Assembly: GCA_029298735.1 (NCBI GenBank)
Contig: JANSLP010000424.1
Location: 1-24,205 of the forward strand
Length of the DNA: 24,205 nt
Direction of reading: 5' to 3'
Source of the DNA: Ophiostoma sp. CBS 140.51
Taxonomy: Eukaryota > Ascomycota > Sordariomycetes > Ophiostomatales > Ophiostomataceae
Below are positions 9,155 through 17,568 of the stretch, piece after piece; position 1 is the first letter of the stretch, and each line of letters opens with the position of its first letter. A program made the translations under genes and the position numbers. The notes below the pieces were generated by a model. It was not told where the DNA came from, made no database searches, and was given only the letters and a program-made list of their open reading frames with translations.

Positions 9155-12100
9155 TTACTTCCCCTTCCCTTTGCCCTTGCCAGCGTACTTGACTTCCAGC
9201 GCCGGGAACTCGTCGTCCTGCAGCATGGCCGCCAGTGCCGCATCGTTATCGTACTGCTCTTGCAGATTGGCGTCGGTAAACTCGTCACCAAACCCATTCG
9301 TCAGGCGCCCCATCTTCTTGTCCTCCTCTTCTTGCAGACTAAGCTGCAGGGCCAGCTGGAAATCGTCGTCTTCATTGTCGCCGACGACGTGGTGCTCGGG
9401 CAGCAGCGGCTGGGCATTGGACGGGCCCGCAGATGAGCCGCCGACGTCGTGGTACGGCGCGTTCGTATCGCTGTACGCCTCATAGTTGAATGCATCCTCG
9501 GGCGACGACGACAGAGCGAACGGCGAAGATGATGAACCCGTCGTTTTGCCCTTTCCTTTACCACCACCACTACTGGCCTTGCCCTTGCCCTTCCCTTTGC
9601 CCTTGGACTCTTGCATGGGCGGACTCGGTGTTTGCGGGAGAGCCTGGAACGGGTCACCTCCCGCCGTTACGCCAGGACCATCTTCATTGACACCCTCCAT
9701 CAGAGACAGACGGATAGCCCGCTGCATCTGCAGCTCGAAATCGTCCTCCTCGGCGACAAGAGTCGGGCCGTTGCGGCCGCCATGACTGACACGACGGCTT
9801 GAAGGTGAACGGGCAGATGCAGCCAGGGTAGTAAAGCCGCTGCCACTACCCGCATTGGGAGGACTCCGTCCGGACATGCTCGGCTCAGGCGTGACCGTGT
9901 CCACAGAAACACCACTAACACTGGCCGCTTCTTCGGAATGCGACGACGAGATATGGACAGAGTGGGCAGACGCGGCCGGGTCGGACGATGAGAAGGACGA
10001 CGATGTAGAGTCGCCGCTGCCTCCACCACCACCACCAACTCCACCGCCGCCAATAACTCTCTCAAAAAGTTGGTGACGCTGCTCATCGAGTGAGAAGGTC
10101 TCCTGCGACAGAATCTCGGCGTACCGGATCGCTTCTTCGTCGGTCAACCCAGCCAAGCCTACACCAAACCGTTGCAAGAGACGCGCTCTATGCTTCTCAT
10201 CGCTCTTCTGTTCACGACGCAGCTCGGCGGCTTCGGCGGCAATGTAGTCGGTGACCTTCTCGCCCATGAGACGGCGGTTGACGAGCTGGCCCTCGGCATT
10301 GGTGTGACGGAGGCGGCGACCCTTCTTGCGGCTGGCGTTGTGGATAGCGGAGCTGTAGGACCAGAACCGCAGGAGCGTGCCCACAGTTAGGACACCGCGC
10401 AGAACCGTCGGATCGGGATCGAGGAAGATAGCACCGACAGAGGCAAACATGGCCGGTGTCAACTGGGCGCGCAAATGGGTCAAGTGGCGCGGGATACGGC
10501 CGGACGAAGGGGCGTTGAGAGTGCGGACAGCACCCGACGTCGACGTCAACGGATCCCAGGCTTGGACAAGACCATCGCTGCCGCCGTGGACAAGGTACAG
10601 CGCAGAGACAGCCACGCTGGTGACGGACGGTGAATCGGTGCGGATGATGCGCAGCGGCCAGACAATATTTTCCGCGGCAGACTCGGCCGAGAGCAGAGAA
10701 GAAGACACAGCTTCGCGCAAGTTCCAAACAATGACAGAGCCCGTCTTGGTACCCACGGCCAGCCAGCGTGAACGCCGACCAGGAATCTCGCCAATGGTCG
10801 TGGGAACGCCGTCCGACTGCTGTTGCAACAAGTTGTCTTCAAATGGTGCAACGACCGAGTACAGACTCAAGTCAATAGCACTACAAGTAATCTCTGTATC
10901 GATCGTGGACCTGGTGCTGTTGCTGCCCTTGAGCGAAAAGCTGGTCACCTGCCAGCCGACAGTGTTGGTCCCAATGTTGGTCAGACGTGGTGTCCAATCA
11001 CCAAGGGAGCTGGCGATGGCGGAAACACTCGCGGCAACGCTGGCACGAGAGGGCGGAGTCGGAGTCGGAGGTGTCGGTGTATTCTGGCCAGAGCTGAAGA
11101 TTGAGAGCGCAGGTGTAGGTTCAGGCGGGAACGTGCCCGACGGAAGAGGTGACAAAGGTGTTGCCGGTGTTGCGGGAGTCTCGGGAATCGATGGTGCTGC
11201 AGGAGCTGCGGGGACAGCCGTGACAGCCGTGACGAGTCTTGTATAGCGAGTGACCTTGGCCGACTGCGGGTTGCGTTGGCCCTTTTGCTCGGCACCGCTG
11301 CGGATGACAACAATGTTCTCAGCCGTGCCAACATTACCTCCGTTGTAAGATGCGTTGCCGCTCTTCCCGTCACTCCCACCGGCAAAGTCGACCTGCAGCT
11401 TGAGACGCATGTCCCAAGTGTCGTAGACAGCACGGAAGTGCTCCGGCAACAAAGCAAAGTAGCGCTCAATTTCGCGCGACTCGGCAATACGCTGCTCTGT
11501 GACAAGACCGACCGAGTCGGGCGACAGGCGCGGGGTCGACGAAGCGGCAATGCGTAGCGACTCGACCTTGTCGTCGAACCAGTCAGAGGTCAGCGTCCGG
11601 CGTGAGGCTTCAATCAGCTCCCAGCCGACAGAGCGGCCGGCCTGCCAAGCCAGCTGGTCGCGCTCGACCGTGACAGTTGCTGCTGTCACAGGCGCCGTGG
11701 GCACATCCTGTAGGTAGTACGCTTCACCCAGAGCGTTGAGAGCGACGGCCCAGACGCGACGGCCGGCCCGTCGTTTCTCGGTGTAGCTGTCGTCGGCGGT
11801 AATGGCAATGATGGGCACACCAGGGCACAGGACCCAGCGAGCGGTGAGGTGCGAGTAGGGGTAGCGAGAGGACGAGTTGGCCTTGTCGAGCGAGTAGGAC
11901 GAAACGACACCAAGCGACGAGCCCGTCAAAAAACCGACCATGGACTTGGTGACATTGGGCACAGCGGTCGTCTTGGCGATCCAGACGGCAGTGACAGCTT
12001 CAGCAGCTTCGGGAATTGCAGGCACTTCAGACAGGTCGGGGGCCGTGTTGAGGGCATCGATCATCGTCGGAAAATGGCGGCGGCGCGTCGCATTGTCGAG

Positions 12101-13285
12101 GTAGGCCAGGCTGCGGTCGTTGGTGGCACGTGTCAGAGCACGTCCACCTGGGAAGGCCTCGCCGACAATGGCACCGTACAGGTTGCTGACGTCCATGACG
12201 TTGGGCATCGCAGCCCGACCGGGGCCCAGACCATAGGGCGTGAGACTGCGGTCGACATCCTCAAGCTGCGGGGCCATGTACTCCTCGCGGTAGCCCCAGC
12301 CCTCGAGCTTGCCGAGCGAGGGGTTGCTCGAAGTGACGACACCAAAGGCGGACGTACCGTGAACGACACGCGGCTGCTTCTTGCCAGAAGCGCCAAACGA
12401 TGCGTTCAGGTGGTCAACGGTGCCGGGCAACTGCGAGTTGTAGGTAATGACGGCCGTAGCCTTCTTGCCGTGGCCAATGACGGCTTTGCTTCCGGGACCT
12501 TCGCCTTTCACGCCAACGGACACGCCCGGTTTCCCAGACATGAGGCTGCGCAGAAGACGAGTGCGCAGGAGGTATTCGCTGCGCCAGGAAGCAAGAGCAG
12601 TCAAGCGGCCAAAACGACGAGCATCCTCACGGGCGAAGGCCATGTTGTGGTCGTCAATGCCGCCACCTCCATTTTCAGAGGCAGCCGCCGCCATCAAAGC
12701 CGCCGTTCCGTTCAAGGTGGCGGCTTCTTGGCCGGGGAAGAAGCGCGAAAAGGCCATGCGCCAGGCATGCGGCGTGGTGATCAAGGCATAGAAGCGCTTA
12801 GAGACGAGAGCGACCGAGTCGTGGGCACCCGGTTGCAGGTACGAGAAGATGTGTGTCAAGACTTCGTTGGGGAAATCGTCAAGACTGCGGCCAGTGCCGA
12901 GAGCAGAGCCTGAGGCTGACGACTTCTTCACGACGTTAAAGACGACCCGGTCGCGGCGGAGGGCCGCAGGTGTCCGGGCACGTTCATACTCGGCAACACG
13001 CTGGCCAGCGGTTGTGTTTAGAGTCGATGGAGAAGATGGGGTGGCAGGAGAGGAGTTGGAGTTTGGCGTCGAGGCGACCTTCAGGCGGCGCAGCTTTTCG
13101 TCGAGCTTCTCGATGTCGACGGCGCTATCTGCTGCAGAGACAGCCAAGACGACGGAAGCTGCGGCATGCTGCTGAGAGCCGTCCGGGCGGGGACGATGGA
13201 GGCCATATTGGGCGGAAGAGGAAGAGGACGAGGCGATGGATTGCAGGGCAGCGTGTTCTGAAGCTTCGGCGAGCCCGCGGTGCAT
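9155..13285 (-). CDS. F-box/WD-repeat/UIM protein, Ufo1-like SCF ubiquitin-ligase substrate adaptor, 1376 aa
   Basis: A long single-exon frame. The F-box is at about residues 133-178 (LDDFPNEVLTHIFSYL, then VALVSKRFYALI and W175), the usual Skp1-binding module. Two WD-type blades are recognisable (AVGTKTGSVIVWNL near 845-860; HGGSDGLVQAWDP near 898-915); others are probably diverged. Residues about 680-752 are Pro/Thr-rich. The C-terminus has ubiquitin-interacting motifs: strong ones near 1179-1198 (LQMQRAIRLSLMEG) and 1305-1324 (FQLALQLSLQEE), and a weaker one near 1343-1358 (DAALAAMLQDDE). F-box plus WD repeats plus C-terminal UIMs is the layout of yeast Ufo1, which delivers phosphorylated substrates to SCF and limits its own abundance through its UIMs. 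Gly-Lys repeats lie between UIMs and at the very end. I chose the ATG at 13285 (MHRGLAEASE); the frame stays open to an ATG at 13732, but that stretch has leader-like composition. Confidence 0.85.
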   Translation of the reverse strand: MHRGLAEASEHAALQSIASSSSSSAQYGLHRPRPDGSQQHAAASVVLAVSAADSAVDIEKLDEKLRRLKVASTPNSNSSPATPSSPSTLNTTAGQRVAEYERARTPAALRRDRVVFNVVKKSSASGSALGTGRSLDDFPNEVLTHIFSYLQPGAHDSVALVSKRFYALITTPHAWRMAFSRFFPGQEAATLNGTAALMAAAASENGGGGIDDHNMAFAREDARRFGRLTALASWRSEYLLRTRLLRSLMSGKPGVSVGVKGEGPGSKAVIGHGKKATAVITYNSQLPGTVDHLNASFGASGKKQPRVVHGTSAFGVVTSSNPSLGKLEGWGYREEYMAPQLEDVDRSLTPYGLGPGRAAMPNVMDVSNLYGAIVGEAFPGGRALTRATNDRSLAYLDNATRRRHFPTMIDALNTAPDLSEVPAIPEAAEAVTAVWIAKTTAVPNVTKSMVGFLTGSSLGVVSSYSLDKANSSSRYPYSHLTARWVLCPGVPIIAITADDSYTEKRRAGRRVWAVALNALGEAYYLQDVPTAPVTAATVTVERDQLAWQAGRSVGWELIEASRRTLTSDWFDDKVESLRIAASSTPRLSPDSVGLVTEQRIAESREIERYFALLPEHFRAVYDTWDMRLKLQVDFAGGSDGKSGNASYNGGNVGTAENIVVIRSGAEQKGQRNPQSAKVTRYTRLVTAVTAVPAAPAAPSIPETPATPATPLSPLPSGTFPPEPTPALSIFSSGQNTPTPPTPTPPSRASVAASVSAIASSLGDWTPRLTNIGTNTVGWQVTSFSLKGSNSTRSTIDTEITCSAIDLSLYSVVAPFEDNLLQQQSDGVPTTIGEIPGRRSRWLAVGTKTGSVIVWNLREAVSSSLLSAESAAENIVWPLRIIRTDSPSVTSVAVSALYLVHGGSDGLVQAWDPLTSTSGAVRTLNAPSSGRIPRHLTHLRAQLTPAMFASVGAIFLDPDPTVLRGVLTVGTLLRFWSYSSAIHNASRKKGRRLRHTNAEGQLVNRRLMGEKVTDYIAAEAAELRREQKSDEKHRARLLQRFGVGLAGLTDEEAIRYAEILSQETFSLDEQRHQLFERVIGGGGVGGGGGGSGDSTSSSFSSSDPAASAHSVHISSSHSEEAASVSGVSVDTVTPEPSMSGRSPPNAGSGSGFTTLAASARSPSSRRVSHGGRNGPTLVAEEDDFELQMQRAIRLSLMEGVNEDGPGVTAGGDPFQALPQTPSPPMQESKGKGKGKGKASSGGGKGKGKTTGSSSSPFALSSSPEDAFNYEAYSDTNAPYHDVGGSSAGPSNAQPLLPEHHVVGDNEDDDFQLALQLSLQEEEDKKMGRLTNGFGDEFTDANLQEQYDNDAALAAMLQDDEFPALEVKYAGKGKGKGK
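9540..9605 (-). repeat. Gly-Lys (GK)n-coding repeat in the F-box gene
   Basis: Two runs of alternating Gly and Lys codons separated by a Ser/Gly spacer, lying between the first and second UIM. A further GK run forms the C-terminal end of the protein (9158-9184). The pattern is a low-complexity basic linker, probably from short-unit repeat expansion. Confidence 0.75.
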
Positions 13286-14303
13286 AAAGTACTTAGAGGG
13301 GGTTGTTGGGAAGGAGTGTATCAGAGTACAATCGTCGTCGCGAGCAGAGAGACGCGTCGACGAAGGGAATGGAGGGGTTGGAGATCGAGAGATCCGAGAG
13401 TCGAAAGTCGAGACGAGATAAAAGGTCGTCGTCGTCGAAAAAAGAACGAATGAAACGTCGCGTTGGAGAAGCTGCTTTGCGCGTTGCAAAGTCGTCGAAA
13501 GCGACGGGTATCGAAAGTGATGGACAAAGGGGTATCTCGGTAAGAGAAGAGCGCTTGTTGCAATCAAGAGAGATTGTGTTCCACAGTCTGGGAAGCTGGG
13601 CGCGAAGATGGGGGGTGTGCGTGTTTCCTGTGGTTGTGTTGTTTCGTGATGATTTTTTTGGGAATTGGGAATTTGGTGGCAACAGAATGAGGAAAGAGAG
13701 ATGATACGGGCAACCCAAAAGGCCAATCTCATTTGTCCAATCTGGGACGTGTAGGGTGTGTTGGGTCGCGGCTTCCCGTCCGGTATGTCCGACGGCCACG
13801 TTTTAGGTGAGGAAGGTGCGTTCTAGTAGTGGGAAAGGGCGTCCCATTGGCCTCCTTCTTCTGCTGACTCATCTGGTCTCAGTGCTGTTTTGGAGTCTCA
13901 GGGGCGACTATGCAAACTCTAATCCGCTGTAAAATGCTCGTCGGAGCACTAACTCCAGGGCCTATATCGCCCGCGATAGCCCTGTAAAAATACCAGGAAA
14001 TTAGCTTCTTCGGGCAAAGAGTCATCACCAAAAATAAGTCGAAGAAAAAGAGTATCAGGATCCAGGCAGCACTGAAGTCATCCGTCTTGTGGAGGCAGTA
14101 CAATGCAATACTGCTCATCTGACATTCGCTATGTAAGTAAAGAAAGGAAAAAGAAATATGGAAATATGAAACAAAAGAAAGTACAAAGAAAGGCTTCATG
14201 ATGCTTCGCAAAAGATTCAAAACATGAAAACACGATGCTCCAGGATAATGGCTAATGTACAATATATCTACTCTACTCTACACTTCTCCCCTATCCATCC
14301 TCC
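13286..14303. other. Upstream region of the F-box gene and 3' region of the membrane-protein gene
   Basis: The part from 13286 to about 13750 is purine-rich on the plus strand, so pyrimidine-rich on the F-box gene's strand, and is likely its 5' leader and promoter. It remains in frame with the F-box gene up to an ATG at 13732. The part from about 13850 to 14303 is AT-rich and holds no gene I can support; its right end is presumably the 3' UTR of the membrane-protein gene. Confidence 0.5.
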
Positions 14304-17051
14304 CTAATAGTAGTCCTGGTGTGTGCCCTGGGGACTTTGCGGGCTTTGGTACCGTGAGATGGGGATGCGCACCGACGTGGCCTGGCCATCCGTGTGGACA
14401 GTCAGAGCCGATGCTTGAGGCGGTACATAGCCCATCGGCGGACGCTGCTGCTGCGGGTATTGTTGCTGCTGGTACCGCGGGTGTTGTTGTTGTGGTCTTT
14501 GCTGAGAGTATTGTTGAGGGTATTGCTGCTTCTGCTGCTGCTGGCTGACGTGACCATAGCCAGAAGGACCATTTACACTTCCATTACTGCCCACCAGACT
14601 CGGCCGACGTCCAACCGGCGTTTGCAGCAGGCTCCGTGTGGCTGGTCCGTTGAGAGGTGCACGAGTCGGCATCGGGCCACGGCCAATTGTTGTGCTGCCG
14701 CTACTGCTTGTGGTCAGAGGGCGGCGGACAGCGTTGGGATTGGCAAGAGGATGACCAACAGGAGTAATCTGCTGCCCCGGCACCATATATGATGGCATCG
14801 ACTGTCCTGCCTGACCCGTCATATCCTCCGGCGAGCCTCCATCACGCACAGAAATGGGCGGCGTCTGCGGCGGAACAGGCCACTGCAACAGTCCGGGAGA
14901 CATGAGAACACTGCTGGTAATACTGCTGCCACCGACGCTGCCATAGCTGGAGCGGTTCTGGGCAGTGGAAGCATCGGTACCGTCCATCTCATGGATCTCG
15001 TCGGTGGGCTCAGCACCTCCGCTTCCAGTGCTGCTCGCAGAGTGCCGCTGGCGACCTGTAGCAGACAGAGAGGGCGGCGCGAGAGCAGAAGGTGAAGCCA
15101 GAGGTTTAGTAGGTGTGCGAGACATGGGTGAACGTTGAGAAGAAGGCTGGGCATTTAGAGGGACGCCATCAGCAGTGGCCAAAGCAAGACGTGGCAGAGA
15201 TGTCTGTTGCTGGGCGTACTGTTGCTGTTGGTATTGTTGTTGCTGCTGCTGCTGCTGCTGGTATTGTTGCTCTTTTGGCTGAACAGCAGTTGGCGGTGGC
15301 GTCGGCAGAGATCCAACAGGATTGTGACCCTGACCATGAATGTTGATGTTGCCCGCCTGGCCAACACCACGACCACCACTGCCTCCACGCCGGGCAGCAA
15401 ACGGCTGCGTTGGAACGGGCTGTAGACGCGGCACAGAATTGACACTGCTGTTGCTGTTGCTGTGGCCATATGTAGCGTTGGTTCTTCCTGTAGCCGGGAA
15501 TGTGCTATAGCTACTCCGTGGAGCGGAACGGACACGGCCTGCTGCGGCAGTAGCACTAGTAGAACCAGTGACAGTCCCAGTCGAAGCAGTCGACGGCGTC
15601 ATGTCACCGCTGTCGAGAGACGACGATGCCGAACCTGAACGAGGCTGCTGTCTTGCAGCCGTGGCTGGTGGGTCGTTTGGAGGAGGCATATTGTTTGCCG
15701 CATATGTACTTCCGGCAGCAGCGACAGCTCCAGCTCCAGCTCCAGCAGCCATGGCCATGACGGGCCGCTTCTCGTTGAACATGCCGGCAGTTGGAGTTGG
15801 CGATGGACCACCACCAACTGACATCTTCTCCGACATAGCCGGTCCGCCACCACTAAGTCCAGCACTCGGCAAGGCATCAATGGGTGTCAGAAGCGACCGC
15901 ACTGATCCACGACTGTTGAGACGCTGGGCACCACCCTGCTTGCCTTCAACTCCATTGTTTTTACTATCCTTGCGGTTGCCGCCACAGGCAGCAAACAATG
16001 GCCGCAGAGCCTTGGACCGACGGAAGCGGTAGAGAAGAGCAGCGGCAATTAGAAGGAGAGCAATGGCAACAACCACGCCAGCAATAACACCGGCATGGCT
16101 GCCGCCACCAGTAGACGTAGAACCAGATCCAGTAGACGCCACAGAAGATCCCGTAGGCGATGTAGAGTCGGAAGTGGCTGCAGCACCAAGAGCCCGGCCA
16201 CCACCAGACGAGGTCGGCGTCGGTTGATCGTGGACCGTCGTGGTTTGTCCGTTGGGCTCGACATAAACAGAGTTGACGCTGCTGGATCCCGTATTGGTTG
16301 CACCGGCAGCGTCGGCAGCAGCAGATGCAGTTGGTGCACCAGCCTGGCTTGCAGCTGCGCCAGCAGCACTATTATTATTGCCGCTATTGCCACTGTTGTC
16401 ATTGCTGCTTCCTGATGGTACAGCCTGTCCACTCGTAGCTGCCGCATTGTTTCCGGCGCCAGCATCCTGTGATGTTTGGCTTCCAGAGTCGTTGTTGTTG
16501 CCATCATTGTTGTTGCTCGCTGCAGACGTCTGCTGACTTTTATCATTGTCAGCTGCTGGTGTTGACGATGCCGCTGGCGAGGCTGCCGCCTCTTTTGATG
16601 TCGCCTTTGTCGTCGGGTCGGCTGCTGCGGCTGGTGTCGACTTTTCCGCTTCAGGTGTTGTACTCGTCGTCTTTTCTGCTGCTGGTGTCGAGGCTTCCTT
16701 CACGGGTGTGGTAGACGTCGCCGGCGTTGTCTTGGCTGGTGCTTCTGAGGACGTTGTCTCTTTGCCGTTGCCATTGTCATTGTTGTTGCCGTTTCCATTG
16801 TTGCCGCTATTGCCGTGATTGCCGTTGTTGTTGTTCCCCCGTCCATTGTTGTTTCCGCCGCCGCCGCCAGCACGTCTCTTCAGCTCGGTGTCGGTCTCAT
16901 GTTCTGCTTCATGGTCTGCAGAGTGCACTGGTGAGTGCTTGCAGATGGCATCCCATGAGTCGTGTGCCACGCCCGTCAACAACCGCCAGATGGCCTCGCC
17001 GCCGGTTGGTGGACTGTCCGCCGGCTGGCCGTCCTGGTTGATGGCAACCAT
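14304..17051 (-). CDS. Single-pass membrane protein with Ser/Thr-rich outer region and Q-rich cytoplasmic tail, 915 aa
   Basis: The order is: an N-terminal 58-residue segment with conserved-looking composition (AIWRLLTGVAHDSWDAICKH); a dibasic KRR; an Asn/Gly-rich run (about 60-95); a Ser/Thr/Ala/Asn-rich stretch to about 316; one transmembrane helix at about 319-341 (AGVIAGVVVAIALLLIAAALL) followed by basic YRFRRSK; then about 570 residues of Ser/Pro/Gln-rich tail with polyglutamine tracts. The positive residues after the helix put the tail inside the cell. This resembles the architecture of fungal wall-stress sensors (Mid2/Wsc type) and other SKG6-like membrane proteins, but no named ectodomain is recognisable. 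No signal peptide follows the ATG at 17051. Just upstream, TTCAACAG reads as a possible splice acceptor (exon from 17060), so a leader exon may be missing. Confidence is high that the gene is real, low on role. Confidence 0.75.
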   Translation of the reverse strand: MVAINQDGQPADSPPTGGEAIWRLLTGVAHDSWDAICKHSPVHSADHEAEHETDTELKRRAGGGGGNNNGRGNNNNGNHGNSGNNGNGNNNDNGNGKETTSSEAPAKTTPATSTTPVKEASTPAAEKTTSTTPEAEKSTPAAAADPTTKATSKEAAASPAASSTPAADNDKSQQTSAASNNNDGNNNDSGSQTSQDAGAGNNAAATSGQAVPSGSSNDNSGNSGNNNSAAGAAASQAGAPTASAAADAAGATNTGSSSVNSVYVEPNGQTTTVHDQPTPTSSGGGRALGAAATSDSTSPTGSSVASTGSGSTSTGGGSHAGVIAGVVVAIALLLIAAALLYRFRRSKALRPLFAACGGNRKDSKNNGVEGKQGGAQRLNSRGSVRSLLTPIDALPSAGLSGGGPAMSEKMSVGGGPSPTPTAGMFNEKRPVMAMAAGAGAGAVAAAGSTYAANNMPPPNDPPATAARQQPRSGSASSSLDSGDMTPSTASTGTVTGSTSATAAAGRVRSAPRSSYSTFPATGRTNATYGHSNSNSSVNSVPRLQPVPTQPFAARRGGSGGRGVGQAGNINIHGQGHNPVGSLPTPPPTAVQPKEQQYQQQQQQQQQYQQQQYAQQQTSLPRLALATADGVPLNAQPSSQRSPMSRTPTKPLASPSALAPPSLSATGRQRHSASSTGSGGAEPTDEIHEMDGTDASTAQNRSSYGSVGGSSITSSVLMSPGLLQWPVPPQTPPISVRDGGSPEDMTGQAGQSMPSYMVPGQQITPVGHPLANPNAVRRPLTTSSSGSTTIGRGPMPTRAPLNGPATRSLLQTPVGRRPSLVGSNGSVNGPSGYGHVSQQQQKQQYPQQYSQQRPQQQHPRYQQQQYPQQQRPPMGYVPPQASALTVHTDGQATSVRIPISRYQSPQSPQGTHQDYY
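14439..14550 (-). repeat. Gln/Pro-coding CAG/CAA-rich tract
   Basis: Interrupted CTG/TTG repeats on the plus strand encode a Gln/Pro/Tyr-rich segment near the C-terminus of the membrane protein (runs such as QQQQKQQYPQQ). It is one of two polyglutamine regions in the cytoplasmic tail and a likely site of length variation. Confidence 0.75.
15219..15272 (-). repeat. Polyglutamine-coding microsatellite
   Basis: CTG/TTG repeats, with a near-pure GCT run at 15241-15260, encode a block of about 18 residues that is almost all Gln with a few Tyr and Ala (minus strand) in the cytoplasmic tail of the membrane protein. The near-pure run suggests replication-slippage variability between strains. Confidence 0.8.
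16759..16872 (-). repeat. Asn/Gly-coding trinucleotide-rich tract
   Basis: Degenerate GTT/ATT/GCC-type repeats encode an Asn/Gly-rich segment just after a KRR dibasic stretch and just before the Ser/Thr-rich region of the membrane protein. It probably forms a flexible extracellular spacer. Confidence 0.7.
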
Positions 17052-17364
17052 GATTGCGGCCTGTTGAACGAAATCAAAATAAAATCAAAGAGAGAATGTC
17101 AAAATGAGACGAATGAAGAAAAGAAGGCTGTCGTCGACCCGAGAGTTTGTTTATCGGGAAATTTTAGATGAACGCGGCACGGGACCGGGGTCGAGGAAAC
17201 CAAACCAGAAAATTGAAGAAAATGGGAGAAAGAAGGGGATGGAATAGAAAAAGAAACAAATCTAAACGTCTGTTGACTGTCGGCTCTTGTTCGTCGTTGA
17301 TGTTGCCTGTTGCTGCCGCTGTCGATCGTCGTCGAAAGTCCACGCAAGCTATGGTCAGGGTAGC

Positions 17365-17568
17365 TCAAGGAAGATCGTCGGCCAATAGCTCCTTCTCCTG
17401 GAGGTCCTCGTCCGGCTTGTCGTCGTCCTGGTCGTTATGGCGAGCCAGCCGCCTCCGCCCATTGTTGTCTGGCAGCAGCTTGAGAGACAGCGGCGTCAAG
17501 ACGTATGAAATGGGGTAGAAGATGATGAAATAAATAGCAAAGGTCAAACAGAACTTTACAAAAGTCAT
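17365..17568 (-). CDS. Small membrane-protein ORF (67 aa from ATG; upstream open to about 96 codons)
   Basis: From the ATG at 17568 the frame reads MTFVKFCLTFAIYFIIFYPI, one hydrophobic helix, then about 35 hydrophilic residues rich in Asp, Arg and Glu. The soluble part has strongly C/G-ending codons like the real genes of this window. The same frame continues upstream without ATG for 29 codons that add a second hydrophobic segment (ELPGPILLAITFSLLTIFSS), so an upstream exon with the true start may exist; I could not fix its splice sites. It lies 313 bp upstream of the membrane-protein ATG on the same strand, so it could be an independent small gene or an upstream ORF in that gene's leader. 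I recognise no family. Confidence 0.4.
   Translation of the reverse strand: MTFVKFCLTFAIYFIIFYPISYVLTPLSLKLLPDNNGRRRLARHNDQDDDKPDEDLQEKELLADDLP

Noticed and set aside
10377..12913. Long plus-strand frames (289 and 354 codons) opposite the F-box gene
   Set aside because: They mirror the biased codon use of the minus-strand gene, lack domains, and conflict with the well-supported F-box/UIM protein.
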